Below are positions 9,724 to 18,817 of a DNA stretch of 64,000 nucleotides, in pieces; position 1 is the stretch's first letter, and each line of letters begins with the position of its first letter. The position numbers and the translations under genes are program-made. The stretch is from Pseudohalioglobus lutimaris (GTDB lineage Bacteria; Pseudomonadota; Gammaproteobacteria; Pseudomonadales; Halieaceae): the NCBI RefSeq assembly GCF_002866825.1, contig NZ_PKUS01000023.1, forward strand, positions 1 through 64,000, given 5' to 3'. The notes below the pieces were generated by a model. It had not been told where the DNA came from, did not search any database, and worked only from the letters and a program-made list of their open reading frames with translations.

Positions 9724-10785
9724 ATGGGCAAACACGTTATTTTTCTTCTTCACGGAATGGGCACCCATACCGAAGATTGGTCTAACAAGGCTATCAAAGA
9801 GTTCAAAGCTAACGCTCGTGCTATTGGATACCCAATGAGTCTCACGGACGACTTCGAATTTGTAGAGATTAGCTACGATCACCTTTTCCTCGACTACATC
9901 AATGCTCACAACAAGAATGCAGAACAGATCACTACTTTTATGACTACAGCGCAAATCGGCGCGATGAAATCGGTGTTTCGAGGTCTTTTTGAGTATGCAA
10001 CAGGCTCTCTCGACAATGAAGAATTTGTCACCAGCGCATTGGGGGACGTTTTTCTGTACCGCTTGTCGGATTATGCAAACGTGGTACGTACATATATCCT
10101 TCAGGTGATCACTGCGACACTCAATGTCAGGGGAAAACCGCCCTGGAGCGTTATAGCCCACTCCATGGGTACCCGTGTAATACACGATGCCATGGACGAG
10201 TTCACAGCAGATGTCACTAATCGAAATGTCTTCGGGAAACCTGTGGCGTTAGCCATGGTCGCCAACGTAACCCACTTGCTCGCTTACAACCCGAGTACTC
10301 TTTGGAGAAAGACTCGGGTTTTTCCTGCAAAAGCTCCTAGTAAAGGCGCTTGTCTGCGCTACGTGAATGCGCTACACCCCGCAGATCCCTTCACTTGGAT
10401 CAGAGAGTTTGATCCAGTGCCCGAATGGGGCAATAACGCGGAATTTTCTGGCCGCTACCGGAACACACAAATTGGCTTCAAGGAACTCACTCGAGGAAAT
10501 TCACATAGTTTCACCGGCTACCTTGAGCACCCACGTGTGGCGGCCGACATCTGCTGGGCCCTTGGCACAGGTAATACGGGCGAACCAGCCTTTGATGACG
10601 AAAAGCTCACTAATAGACTTAAAACATATTCAAACAGGACCATTAGCGAAAATGCCGAGAAAACATGGAAAATGGCGAAGAAACTCAAGCAGGAACGCGA
10701 CCTGACTTCTTTCTGGGAATTCGTCCGCGCTTTGAATGATTTCGAATCCTTCATACAGAAATTTTCCGAGTCACTGACCGACTGA
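9724..10785 (+). CDS. Alpha/beta-hydrolase (lipase/esterase-like)
   Basis: 353 residues, no signal peptide. The first strand runs into an oxyanion-type HGMGTH loop (residues 10-15). The nucleophile elbow is IAHSMGTR (Ser near 146). Asp in the ALHPADPFTW stretch and His in GNSHSFTGYL are the likely rest of the triad. This fold covers esterases, lipases and phospholipases. The next gene begins 10 bases downstream and encodes an exported protein of unknown fold, so the two probably form a pair. In an island like this one a membrane-attacking (phospholipase) role is possible but unproven. Confidence 0.75.
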   Translation: MGKHVIFLLHGMGTHTEDWSNKAIKEFKANARAIGYPMSLTDDFEFVEISYDHLFLDYINAHNKNAEQITTFMTTAQIGAMKSVFRGLFEYATGSLDNEEFVTSALGDVFLYRLSDYANVVRTYILQVITATLNVRGKPPWSVIAHSMGTRVIHDAMDEFTADVTNRNVFGKPVALAMVANVTHLLAYNPSTLWRKTRVFPAKAPSKGACLRYVNALHPADPFTWIREFDPVPEWGNNAEFSGRYRNTQIGFKELTRGNSHSFTGYLEHPRVAADICWALGTGNTGEPAFDDEKLTNRLKTYSNRTISENAEKTWKMAKKLKQERDLTSFWEFVRALNDFESFIQKFSESLTD

Positions 10786-10794
10786 GGCCAAGAA

Positions 10795-11949
10795 ATGTCC
10801 AAAAGAGCTATTGTTATCTACGCAGCTTTTTCTCAGCTACTGGCCGCACCAAGCGTCCATGCCGATTTTTCAAACTGCGGAATGCCGGGACAGTCATTTC
10901 TCGCATCCATGAATGGAAAATCATACTTTGAACTTGCTGCAGCCTATGTGGACTCTTGTGCAAATGAGAGCAAACTCTTTCAAGAGGGTCAGGTTTGGAT
11001 TAAGAGGGTACGAAGCGCTGATGACAATAACCGAAACGAACGCGTTCGACAGTCCCTCCAGCTCACGCAGAAACAGTTTGAGGAACAGTTCGATCGCGAA
11101 GTTAATGTAAGCCAATCGGCCAAGAGCGCGATGGAATCTTCATTGCGATGTGAGATCGCCGGCACCCGTTCTGATGAAGCAATACGAGCCGAGAACTGCG
11201 ACACGGATTACTTCGAGTATGACCCGATCGGCACGATCAGCAACCCTAATTGGAAACCCCTAAAGGACACCAGCTACGTTTTTGATAACGCTTTTATCTT
11301 ACCATTCTTACAAGAATCAAACGGCTGTAGTACCAAAACTGTAGGGGATACCGACTGCGATGAGATGTTCCAAGAGGAATTCCTGCCAGTACTGGAGTAC
11401 CAAAGCGTCGTGTACAAACAGCTAGTGCCAGCAGCCAACAACCAACCTGCAGAGGAAATAGAAACGAACTATGCTTCGTCCCACAAGAAATGGAAGAGTT
11501 ACCTCTCTGATACCGGCTTTCAGTATCCGTGGGAACTAGCTTTTAACCGTTGGAAGCGAGGTGGCATCCAAGAAATCGCCCAGCGAGAAGAAGCCCCTAC
11601 CTCGCGCTACATCATCGCCCATCCTTCGGTTGCGCTAGCATACAGTGACGAATCCCCTGATGGTGACAAGGTACAAGCCGTCGCTGTAATGAAAGTACTC
11701 GGATACAAATGGTGGCAATTCAACGGAGACAAGGCAGAGAATGTATGGGGGGTATCCGCTGTTGCGGCCATAGGTGACTTCGCGGAAGTGGACGATGATG
11801 GGTATGGCCTAATGTTTGAGTACAATAAATTTGCGCTGGCTTGGACTGATCACGGTGGTGAAAGTGTTTTCTCCCTTTCTGTTGACCTGGTTTCGCTATT
11901 GGTTGAAAAACCGGATTCCCTCGAGGGTTGGCTGGCGAAACTGGACTAA
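10795..11949 (+). CDS. Exported protein of unknown function, partner of the hydrolase
   Basis: 384 residues. The N-terminus is a Sec signal peptide (KRAIVIYAAFSQLLAAPSVHA, cleavage likely after VHA near residue 23). The mature part has several Cys residues (CGMPG, DSCAN, LRCEIAG, ENCDTDY, NGCSTKT, DTDCDEM), consistent with periplasmic disulphides. There is no enzyme motif that I recognise. It starts 10 bases after the hydrolase stop. Because the hydrolase has no signal peptide, the pair would sit on opposite sides of the inner membrane unless the hydrolase leaves by another route. Confidence 0.7.
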   Translation: MSKRAIVIYAAFSQLLAAPSVHADFSNCGMPGQSFLASMNGKSYFELAAAYVDSCANESKLFQEGQVWIKRVRSADDNNRNERVRQSLQLTQKQFEEQFDREVNVSQSAKSAMESSLRCEIAGTRSDEAIRAENCDTDYFEYDPIGTISNPNWKPLKDTSYVFDNAFILPFLQESNGCSTKTVGDTDCDEMFQEEFLPVLEYQSVVYKQLVPAANNQPAEEIETNYASSHKKWKSYLSDTGFQYPWELAFNRWKRGGIQEIAQREEAPTSRYIIAHPSVALAYSDESPDGDKVQAVAVMKVLGYKWWQFNGDKAENVWGVSAVAAIGDFAEVDDDGYGLMFEYNKFALAWTDHGGESVFSLSVDLVSLLVEKPDSLEGWLAKLD

Positions 11950-12286
11950 GTGCGCTGTAGCTGGAAAGCTAATCTTCATTTTTAATCGATTTTTAGCACC
12001 ACGAAGATGTAGCCAGGTTAAGCCCGTAAATCCCATCTTCAGATTCAATAGTAGCTAGATAACTCCAGAGATCAATCAGGATAGCTGATCGTCGACTTTA
12101 CAATATTTGACTACTTGTTGGCAGTTGGTCGGCAACCGCGGTGTGGGTGTTTAACTAAGTCGCTGCAATTATTGCTTGGCAGCGCCCCTACCAAATCCGA
12201 ACCCTCCTGGTAATCCCAGTAATACCATGACCATTCTTTTCACTTAACTGGGCCCCGAAAAACCATCGGTCAAATGCGATCTTAGA
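11950..12286. other. Intergenic stretch without recognised features
   Basis: This 337-bp gap lies between the exported-protein gene and the convergent gene ending at 12287. I see no convincing ORF, terminator or repeat. Confidence 0.5.
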
Positions 12287-12913
12287 TCATTCAGGCTGTT
12301 TGGGGCGTTTACCCGGAATCTCTATCAAATTCTGGCCTAGTCTTACCACTTCTTGAACACCTCCTCCAAGCTTAACATCGAGCATGACCAACAGGTCACC
12401 TAGATCGGCGTATTGAATTCGTAGATCTCTCTTGCGGCGTCTTTCCCCGTTATCGTAAGCCGCATGTTCTACTCCCCATTGTTCTGTGTAGCCACTGCTT
12501 GAGTTTGCACCTCTGGAAATCGGGACCAGACGGATAAATCCATAATCTCGTAATACCGCCATTCGGCGATTGTAGACATGGTGGACGACCTTGCCTGCGA
12601 CGGATACTTGGCCCTTTGCGCGGATATAGGCTTTGCGATACCGGGTGTATCCGGGACTAACCCATACTTGGAGCGGGTCAAAGAATATGTCCGTATCGTA
12701 CTGAGACCAAATCTCCAGCCTTGGATCTCGAACTGGCGGCGGGTCCATCTTGACCAGTAGTGCCTTGCCAGGTGAAAGCACTTCGACTATATCGCCAATA
12801 TGGGCCTCGATGGCCTGTTCATCCACGGCAACAATCGGAACATGCAGACATTCAGGAACAACCCATTCATTCATCGCTTGACGATAGGCGCCTTCGTTTC
12901 GAGTTCGTGGCAA
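12287..12913 (-). CDS. Hypothetical protein
   Basis: 208 residues from a TTG at 12913, chosen because GGGAGG lies eight bases before it; an internal ATG at residue 14 has no such site. The protein is mixed alpha/beta with a basic middle (RYRKAYIRAKG, then VVHHVYNRRMAVLRDYG) and a Pro/Lys-rich tail. The HHVYNRR stretch could suit a nucleic-acid-binding role, but I do not recognise the family. It stands alone between the hydrolase pair and the RES gene. Confidence 0.55.
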   Translation of the reverse strand: MPRTRNEGAYRQAMNEWVVPECLHVPIVAVDEQAIEAHIGDIVEVLSPGKALLVKMDPPPVRDPRLEIWSQYDTDIFFDPLQVWVSPGYTRYRKAYIRAKGQVSVAGKVVHHVYNRRMAVLRDYGFIRLVPISRGANSSSGYTEQWGVEHAAYDNGERRRKRDLRIQYADLGDLLVMLDVKLGGGVQEVVRLGQNLIEIPGKRPKQPE

Positions 12914-13417
12914 TCTTAGTCCCTCCCTGCCTTAACACATGACAAAATAGACTATCAAACTGGCCATAGCTCGACTACCAACCTTGTGACTCTCCAAGGC
13001 CTCTCTACACGTCAATAACCAGGCCGGACCTTCTTCATCGGCCTGGCACAAAAATCAGGGACATTTCAGCACTTATCTGACATATCGCACACTACAATAG
13101 GATCTCAGTTCGTCTAACAGGCACTTCATTGCTACCGGGTATGTGCCAACCTGCGACGGGACTACTAACAGGAACAAAACTACTGTGGCTGGTCCAATGA
13201 AAAATTGGTGCATTTTAGAGGACCTACAATATAATCATAAAGGCCGCATCTGGTACCTATATGAAGGTCGGCGGAGAACCCACAAACTTTGTGCAGAGTG
13301 CACCGTATTTTCCAGTAGATATTCATGAGAGCTGGTTAGATTGGGCTCCAAGATCCATCGTCACCTTGACTCAACAAATATCTAGCCCTTAATTAGTCCA
13401 ATAGTGAGTCTCTAACC
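12914..13417. other. Intergenic stretch, no clear gene
   Basis: About 500 bp between two divergently arranged genes. A short ORF (13197-13328, 43 codons from an ATG after GGTCCA) is present but has no good ribosome site and no recognisable product. The rest presumably holds the promoters of the flanking genes; no standard -35/-10 pair stood out. Confidence 0.4.
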
Positions 13418-14653
13418 GTGCCGGCTATCTGTACAAACTGCATTGAGGACTCTTACCTACGAGAAATCGTGAATCGGGATGGTGAAGTTCAGGTATGCAA
13501 CGAGTGCGGGAAAAATTCCTATCCCGCTTACTCCGCTGAACAGTTGGGTCAATTGTTAGAGCCCTTACTCAGGGAGCGCATAGGTTTCGGCGATCAGAGG
13601 AGGGTATTTTCAGGGCCAGATGACGACAAGGGCTGGTGGGAGCAAGTGGGCGATTCTATCGAGCTTTTCGTATCTGAGTTTATCGGGCAGGACATCAGCT
13701 TTCTAGATGATGTCATCTGCGCTGTCTCGGAGGCTGAAAATGCGTGGCCCCCGGACGGAGACGAGCCATTTTTTGATAGTTGTTCCAACTATGTTCGAGT
13801 TTCTTATCATTCCAACACCTATATTGACCGTTGGCACTCAATTGAAACAGAGATAACGCAAGCAAAGCGTTTTTTTAGTGAGGCTGCCAGATCATTTTTT
13901 GGCTCTTTGTTTCAAGAAATTGATCAGCTTGAGGCGCCGACAGCCGATGGAATTGAGAAAGTGGTACGTAATTTTCCTGTAGGTACAGTCGTACATCGAG
14001 CAAGGTTGCTTCAATCCAACAACGACACACTTCTACAGAGTATTTTTGACGACCCCATAGAGTATGCAGGTCCACCTCCCTCAAACAAAGCGAATGCCGG
14101 TCGAATGAACGCCGCTGGTATTGTTATGTTGTACGCGGCACTTGACCACCAGACTGCTTTAGCTGAACTTCGCCCTTCCCTCGGCAGTGATGTCGCCGTA
14201 ATTGAGATTTGTCTTGATAAGAGATTGAGGCTGCTCGATTTTAAGCGGCTAGAAAATGCCTTCACATCCATCAGTGCATTTGATCCAAATTACACCGATA
14301 AATCAGAAAAACATACTTTTTTGAGACAAATACATCGGCTGATATCTCGCCCAGTTTTACCAGGGAAAGAATCAGAGTATTTGATGACTCAAACCATGGC
14401 AGAGTACTTGTCCCACGTGCACGAACGGCCATTTGACGGCATCTTGTTTTCTTCGGCTCAGAATCGAGATGGAACCAATATTGTTATCTTTGCAGACGAG
14501 GACGGCGGCTTTCCAATAAGCTACGTACACGACAGTATGACCGTCTCCACAGTAAATGCAGTGAAACACGATCTTGAAGAAAGGCTTCTAATCAAGGTCG
14601 ATGGTAAAGTCTCTCTTGCTGAATATGACTCACTGTATGAGGATGAATTCTAA
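13418..14653 (+). CDS. Zinc-ribbon/HEPN-like plus RES-domain protein (NAD-targeting toxin family)
   Basis: 411 residues from a GTG at 13418. The first 35 residues have two CxxC pairs (CTNC and CNEC), a small zinc ribbon. A helical middle (about 45-190) resembles the HEPN-type domain that precedes some RES domains. The RES domain follows from about 185: TVVHRARLL, GRMNAAGIVMLYAALDHQTA with ALAELRP, and YLSHVHERPFDGILFSSAQN. RES toxins degrade NAD+. Most have an Xre-type antitoxin beside them; none is visible here, so the N-terminal part may do the controlling. Convergent with the PfkB gene. Confidence 0.75.
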   Translation: MPAICTNCIEDSYLREIVNRDGEVQVCNECGKNSYPAYSAEQLGQLLEPLLRERIGFGDQRRVFSGPDDDKGWWEQVGDSIELFVSEFIGQDISFLDDVICAVSEAENAWPPDGDEPFFDSCSNYVRVSYHSNTYIDRWHSIETEITQAKRFFSEAARSFFGSLFQEIDQLEAPTADGIEKVVRNFPVGTVVHRARLLQSNNDTLLQSIFDDPIEYAGPPPSNKANAGRMNAAGIVMLYAALDHQTALAELRPSLGSDVAVIEICLDKRLRLLDFKRLENAFTSISAFDPNYTDKSEKHTFLRQIHRLISRPVLPGKESEYLMTQTMAEYLSHVHERPFDGILFSSAQNRDGTNIVIFADEDGGFPISYVHDSMTVSTVNAVKHDLEERLLIKVDGKVSLAEYDSLYEDEF

Positions 14654-14703
14654 TCGAAGTTCACCCTTCAAAGTAAACAATAAATATCTATCCATACTCT
14701 CCG

Positions 14704-15756
14704 TTAAGATGCGGGACAAGCAGGGCAAAGCCCGTCGCTCGCAGACGCGGAATCATCAGCAGCAGACGTCAAACGTGGCTTATACGTACCTCCTTTCAGA
14801 ATTACTTTCACATCTTGTTCGAACGACTTCTTATCCATCTGATACATCCCGCCCCTGGCGCCCTCAAAGCCGCAATTCCAAGCTCCTAAGGCTTGGCCGT
14901 ACTTTAGTGCTTCTTCTATATCCTTCTTTACTAACTTGGACAGTTCCTGCGGCTTCCTGCCTAATAGACTGTGTATGATGCCCGCTGTTGTCCAGTCACC
15001 ACATCCACATGAATCTACCACTTTGATCGCGTTATGCGCCCGCAGATGAGCCCACTTAGTCATCCTGCGACTTCTGTATCTTAACCCCTGCTCTCCCAAG
15101 GTTTGAATTTCGATGATAGGCCGAAGCTGATTTTCAGATTCTCCAATTACTTCAGAGAACCGCTGATCTGAATATTTGACTATATCAGCCAAAGCCATTG
15201 CTTCTTTAAAATGTCTTGGGTCTCCTTTAGCTGAAGGCTCGAAAAATACTAGCCCACCTATCGACTTGAAGTACTTTGCCATCGCTAAAGCTGCGGGTGA
15301 GGTACGATCAAAGAAGAACAATTCAGTCTGCTTCACTGATCTCTTGATCTCCTCAACGGCGGGCAAGGTCACTGCCTTATAATTTGGCAACCAAGATCCA
15401 CACTTTGGACAGTTCTTCCAATGAAACCTATGCTTGGGGTTCCCATCTCGGTCCCTCGAGTTTTCTTGCGTAATGACAGGTATTGGGGCAACCGGGTCCA
15501 TGTGTAAGAAATTCTCGCGAACGTCCCACCTCGCCAGATCATTTTTAGCGTGTATGGACGAAGGCTCATCATTGAGTCTTGCTATTGGGTAAGAATTCCA
15601 ACCTAGATACGACAGTATCGTCAGTACATTGCCACATGTTCCACCTGCATACTGCCTCGTTGGGACATCCGGGTTAGAGCTAATCACAATATCTAACGCA
15701 ATAAGGCCGGTGCCATGCACGGTAGGTTTTTTATTATACTTCACGACATTACTCAT
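14704..15756 (-). CDS. PfkB-family carbohydrate/nucleoside kinase (last gene of five-gene operon)
   Basis: 350 residues. The N-terminus has the PfkB substrate loop with a GG pair (QYAGGTCGNVL). The C-terminal nucleotide/catalytic loop is DSCGCGDWTTAG, where family members usually have DTxGAGD; the catalytic Asp (near residue 252) is kept. An unusual insert near residue 120 has a CPKCG knuckle and could bind metal. PfkB kinases phosphorylate sugars or nucleosides. The gene begins 18 bases after the gene before it. In this operon it probably acts on the same small molecule as the PRTase-like and SIS-HAD proteins. Confidence 0.8.
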   Translation of the reverse strand: MSNVVKYNKKPTVHGTGLIALDIVISSNPDVPTRQYAGGTCGNVLTILSYLGWNSYPIARLNDEPSSIHAKNDLARWDVRENFLHMDPVAPIPVITQENSRDRDGNPKHRFHWKNCPKCGSWLPNYKAVTLPAVEEIKRSVKQTELFFFDRTSPAALAMAKYFKSIGGLVFFEPSAKGDPRHFKEAMALADIVKYSDQRFSEVIGESENQLRPIIEIQTLGEQGLRYRSRRMTKWAHLRAHNAIKVVDSCGCGDWTTAGIIHSLLGRKPQELSKLVKKDIEEALKYGQALGAWNCGFEGARGGMYQMDKKSFEQDVKVILKGGTYKPRLTSAADDSASASDGLCPACPAS

Positions 15757-15774
15757 CGTAACAACTCCAGAACA

Positions 15775-16890
15775 TTAAACCGCATTGTGGTACGCATCGC
15801 CGGCAAGCCAAACGTGCGTCATCTTTGATTCTGTTTCTTTCAAACTATCCAGTGCAGCCCAGTCGTCTACTGTATAGGACAGCGCTTCGACATAAACTAC
15901 TGGAAACTGACGCTCCAAGGCCGCCATTAATGCCCCAATAGCTGGTATCTTGCTGCCAAGAGGTGAAAGAATAATCTTCGAACCGCCAAAGGCTTCAAAA
16001 ACTTCCTCTCTATCATCAGCTATTCTCAGTATAGATCTGTAAATGTCCAAAGGGAGCCTTTCATCGGAATACAAAAAGTTCTGAGGCTCCAGTGCCCAAT
16101 CGTTCTCAAGCGGGCCACCGAAATCAGACTGCACCGATTTAAATACCTGGTATGCAATCTCGTCGCCCATCTTTGGATCCCGGGAGGGGAATGGCAAAAT
16201 AGGGCAGGTATCGTCCGGTGCTATATATTTGTGAATAGTATGTAGTACATGCTGTTTGCTAGCCGTCAGAACAGGCAGCCAAAGAACAGCTTTGTCTTCC
16301 CCGCCTATCAGGCCTCCTATATCGAAGCCTCTTACTTCACTAGCGACGTCATTCGGTTCGGTCTTGATACCTTGATCCAAGGCCGGATTGGAAAGCAGAG
16401 ACAAGTGGACGTTCAACCTTGATTCAGTACTTTCAGCCCTTTGGTATATATAACAGGCTGCCGTAAAACCAATGCCCAAAGAGAGAGCGCTCAAATCGAT
16501 GACAATGTCTGTAATATCGGAATAATCAATTTCGTTCAACGCTTCTACTGTTCTATGCCCGCCAACTACCGCATTATCAGGAGCGAAAATTTGAATCTCC
16601 CGAACTACGAGGTTCTGACAGTAACTCTCTATTTGGCGTAAGTTGTCCTCTGCTCTTCTTACGAGTTCAGCATGTGGATCAGGCCTTTCCTCTCTAAACA
16701 TAAACGCCGTTAAACGACCATCCATTATTTCAGACAATTTTCTCACTATGCTCGCACTTCTAGGATCAAAACCTGCGCCTCCTATGACCAAGCAACGCCT
16801 GCAAGGCTGTGCAAAATAATCATCGAAAAATTCTTCCACCTCCTGATCGTAGTGGATCACACATCTTTCTTGCCATCGGCCTGCTCCCAT
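15775..16890 (-). CDS. Unknown Rossmann-like protein of the five-gene operon
   Basis: 371 residues. A Gly-rich turn after the first strand (CLVIGGAGFDPRS, about 33-46), a later strand with VIDLSALSLGIGFTA, and another with SKIILSPLGSKIPAIGALMA suggest a two-lobed Rossmann-like fold. No known catalytic signature is visible. The start codon is one base after the ATPase stop, so the two are translationally coupled. I do not recognise the family. The Gly-rich loops would suit nucleotide or phosphate binding, and close packing suggests that the product acts with the ATPase. Confidence 0.65.
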   Translation of the reverse strand: MGAGRWQERCVIHYDQEVEEFFDDYFAQPCRRCLVIGGAGFDPRSASIVRKLSEIMDGRLTAFMFREERPDPHAELVRRAEDNLRQIESYCQNLVVREIQIFAPDNAVVGGHRTVEALNEIDYSDITDIVIDLSALSLGIGFTAACYIYQRAESTESRLNVHLSLLSNPALDQGIKTEPNDVASEVRGFDIGGLIGGEDKAVLWLPVLTASKQHVLHTIHKYIAPDDTCPILPFPSRDPKMGDEIAYQVFKSVQSDFGGPLENDWALEPQNFLYSDERLPLDIYRSILRIADDREEVFEAFGGSKIILSPLGSKIPAIGALMAALERQFPVVYVEALSYTVDDWAALDSLKETESKMTHVWLAGDAYHNAV

Positions 16891-16891
16891 T

Positions 16892-18817
16892 TCAGGATTC
16901 CCCCAGCGCCTTGACCAAATCAGACACGCGTCTCTCCAGGAAGCCGCCTCGAGTAAACGTTAGTCCATTCTTTACTAACGAAGGGCCTGTGAGCTCCACT
17001 AGTGCCCACTGCTGTTTCTTGCATGCGTATCCTCGAACTATATTGATTGCACTGTATGCAACGCCATACTTAAGCACATGTGCTAGATCAGGGTACTTAT
17101 CGGGTATCGATGAGAACTCCTTCTCCAATATTCCGAAAGCATTCGCCCCTCCTCCCAACGATGCATTTGGTTCAAGAGATTTTTTCACGCATTCCGCTGC
17201 TATGTGTTCACATATGCTCTCGACATCGTGATGCCTCGGGAATGTCCAATCCTTAATGATATCTGCTGCCTTATCTCTCAACAGTTGATGCTGATATTTA
17301 GACGGGAGTTGCGCTTCGACATCTCTTATTATCCTCGCTTCCGACGCTTTAACCAGTACGTTCGCGAGCTGCAGAAACTGCTCTGCGTTTTCTGTGCTCG
17401 CGTCAGAGAGGGTGTCCAATCCAAAATAGTAGGGTCGACCAAATTCGTGGAGCAAATGAATTCTTGCTCCGTCTGCCACACTAGCATCAGCTTTAAATGA
17501 AAGATCAGGATCGACTGGTTCATCATGATCGAATAGCCCAGACTGAGGCTCTCGCTTCAGATGCCGGTTCATTAAGATTAGCAACATGCTTAACCTCACA
17601 TCTGAACCCCCTGGTAACGTTGTCGCGCCCGAAAAATACCGATCGATGGCCTGCTCCATCAGATCCCTAACTTCAGTTGGTATCCGCGCCTTTCGCTGTA
17701 AACTCTCCACACGTTCTTCTAACTTTTTAAGATTAGAGTCGCTTATTCGGTGTGGGTTTGTATTCAGTAAATCGCCAAAGTTTGTAAGTCCTTGTCTATT
17801 GAAAATCGGCATTAATCGAAGATACTTGTTGGCCATATTTCTGGCCATACTGCGAAAATTCCTCCTATTCTTCGATCTTCCCTGACTGTTCTGAAGCCAT
17901 ATTTGGACTAGCTCTCTATTTTTCTGAAGCGTCGTATCTGGAGCAATATAGGATGGATCGTTTAGATTCTCGTCCAATACACTCTGTGGCGTTTGGGCAT
18001 CGAGCCGCATCATCATCCAACGTGATATGGGTATTTCTCGTTTCGCTAGCCAGTCGCTCACTAAATTTAGCTGATCCGGATGAAGCGTATGTACGTCATC
18101 GAGAATCACTAATGGTTTCAGGCTTCCCAATGTGAACTCCGTTTCGGGCAACAGGATACTGGAAATCGCATCAAAGGGCTGATAAGGCTCGGTTGCCTCA
18201 CTGGGCAAGCTCTTCAGCGCTGGTGCTACCAAGCGCGCGCATACAGAGTAAATCGCTCGTTCCACGCGCTTGGCTTTTTCCATCACTAAGTCAGCGCCAC
18301 TACCACCGATGCTCTCCCCCGCGACGTCAGTACCTGACCGGTACTCGATCTCGACACTGTCAAGGCCACCATCAACGATACTGCTTATGCTATTCAGCCA
18401 AAAAATTACAGCACGTGCCTGCAGAAACGACCTCAAGAGACCGAACCTGACGTCCTCTGGATAGGGCAGCTCCCAGAAGTCCCGGTATTCAGACTCCATT
18501 GGAATTCGGCAAGCCAATACTCCGATTTTACCCCTCTGAATAACTGAACAACGGCTCAATGCTTGTAGCAAAGGCGCGTATTCTGTGTGGTTCGGGCTGC
18601 TAACTAGGGTATTTACTGTATGATGCTGTATCAGCGTAGCTATCGTGGTCTTACCGCTCCCAGGCGTCCCTATCACCATGCATAGCCTGTCGTACAGTGC
18701 GCCCGAGGATGCATGCTCCTCAAAGAACGTGTGCAGAGGATCTGGCGTAACAACCGATAAAAAAGCGGTATCGTCTCGAAGAAATTCAGTAGCTCGCTTC
18801 TCAAACGGATTAGCCAT
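16892..18817 (-). CDS. P-loop ATPase (AAA+/ORC-CDC6- or STAND-like) of the five-gene operon
   Basis: 641 residues from the ATG at 18817, which overlaps the preceding stop (ATGGCTAA) and has GAGGTGG upstream. Walker A is GTPGSGKTT (50-58) and Walker B is LVILDDVHTL (about 235-244), with a long helical region to the C-terminus. Such a lay-out fits AAA+ or STAND switch ATPases. From memory, ORC/CDC6-like ATPases have been reported beside PRTase-like proteins in predicted conflict systems; I could not check this. It may be the sensor or switch that controls the small-molecule enzymes around it. Confidence 0.75.
   Translation of the reverse strand: MANPFEKRATEFLRDDTAFLSVVTPDPLHTFFEEHASSGALYDRLCMVIGTPGSGKTTIATLIQHHTVNTLVSSPNHTEYAPLLQALSRCSVIQRGKIGVLACRIPMESEYRDFWELPYPEDVRFGLLRSFLQARAVIFWLNSISSIVDGGLDSVEIEYRSGTDVAGESIGGSGADLVMEKAKRVERAIYSVCARLVAPALKSLPSEATEPYQPFDAISSILLPETEFTLGSLKPLVILDDVHTLHPDQLNLVSDWLAKREIPISRWMMMRLDAQTPQSVLDENLNDPSYIAPDTTLQKNRELVQIWLQNSQGRSKNRRNFRSMARNMANKYLRLMPIFNRQGLTNFGDLLNTNPHRISDSNLKKLEERVESLQRKARIPTEVRDLMEQAIDRYFSGATTLPGGSDVRLSMLLILMNRHLKREPQSGLFDHDEPVDPDLSFKADASVADGARIHLLHEFGRPYYFGLDTLSDASTENAEQFLQLANVLVKASEARIIRDVEAQLPSKYQHQLLRDKAADIIKDWTFPRHHDVESICEHIAAECVKKSLEPNASLGGGANAFGILEKEFSSIPDKYPDLAHVLKYGVAYSAINIVRGYACKKQQWALVELTGPSLVKNGLTFTRGGFLERRVSDLVKALGES

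Noticed and set aside
13143-13328. 61-codon plus frame before the RES gene
   Set aside because: No ribosome site and no recognisable product; kept only as a note in the intergenic entry.
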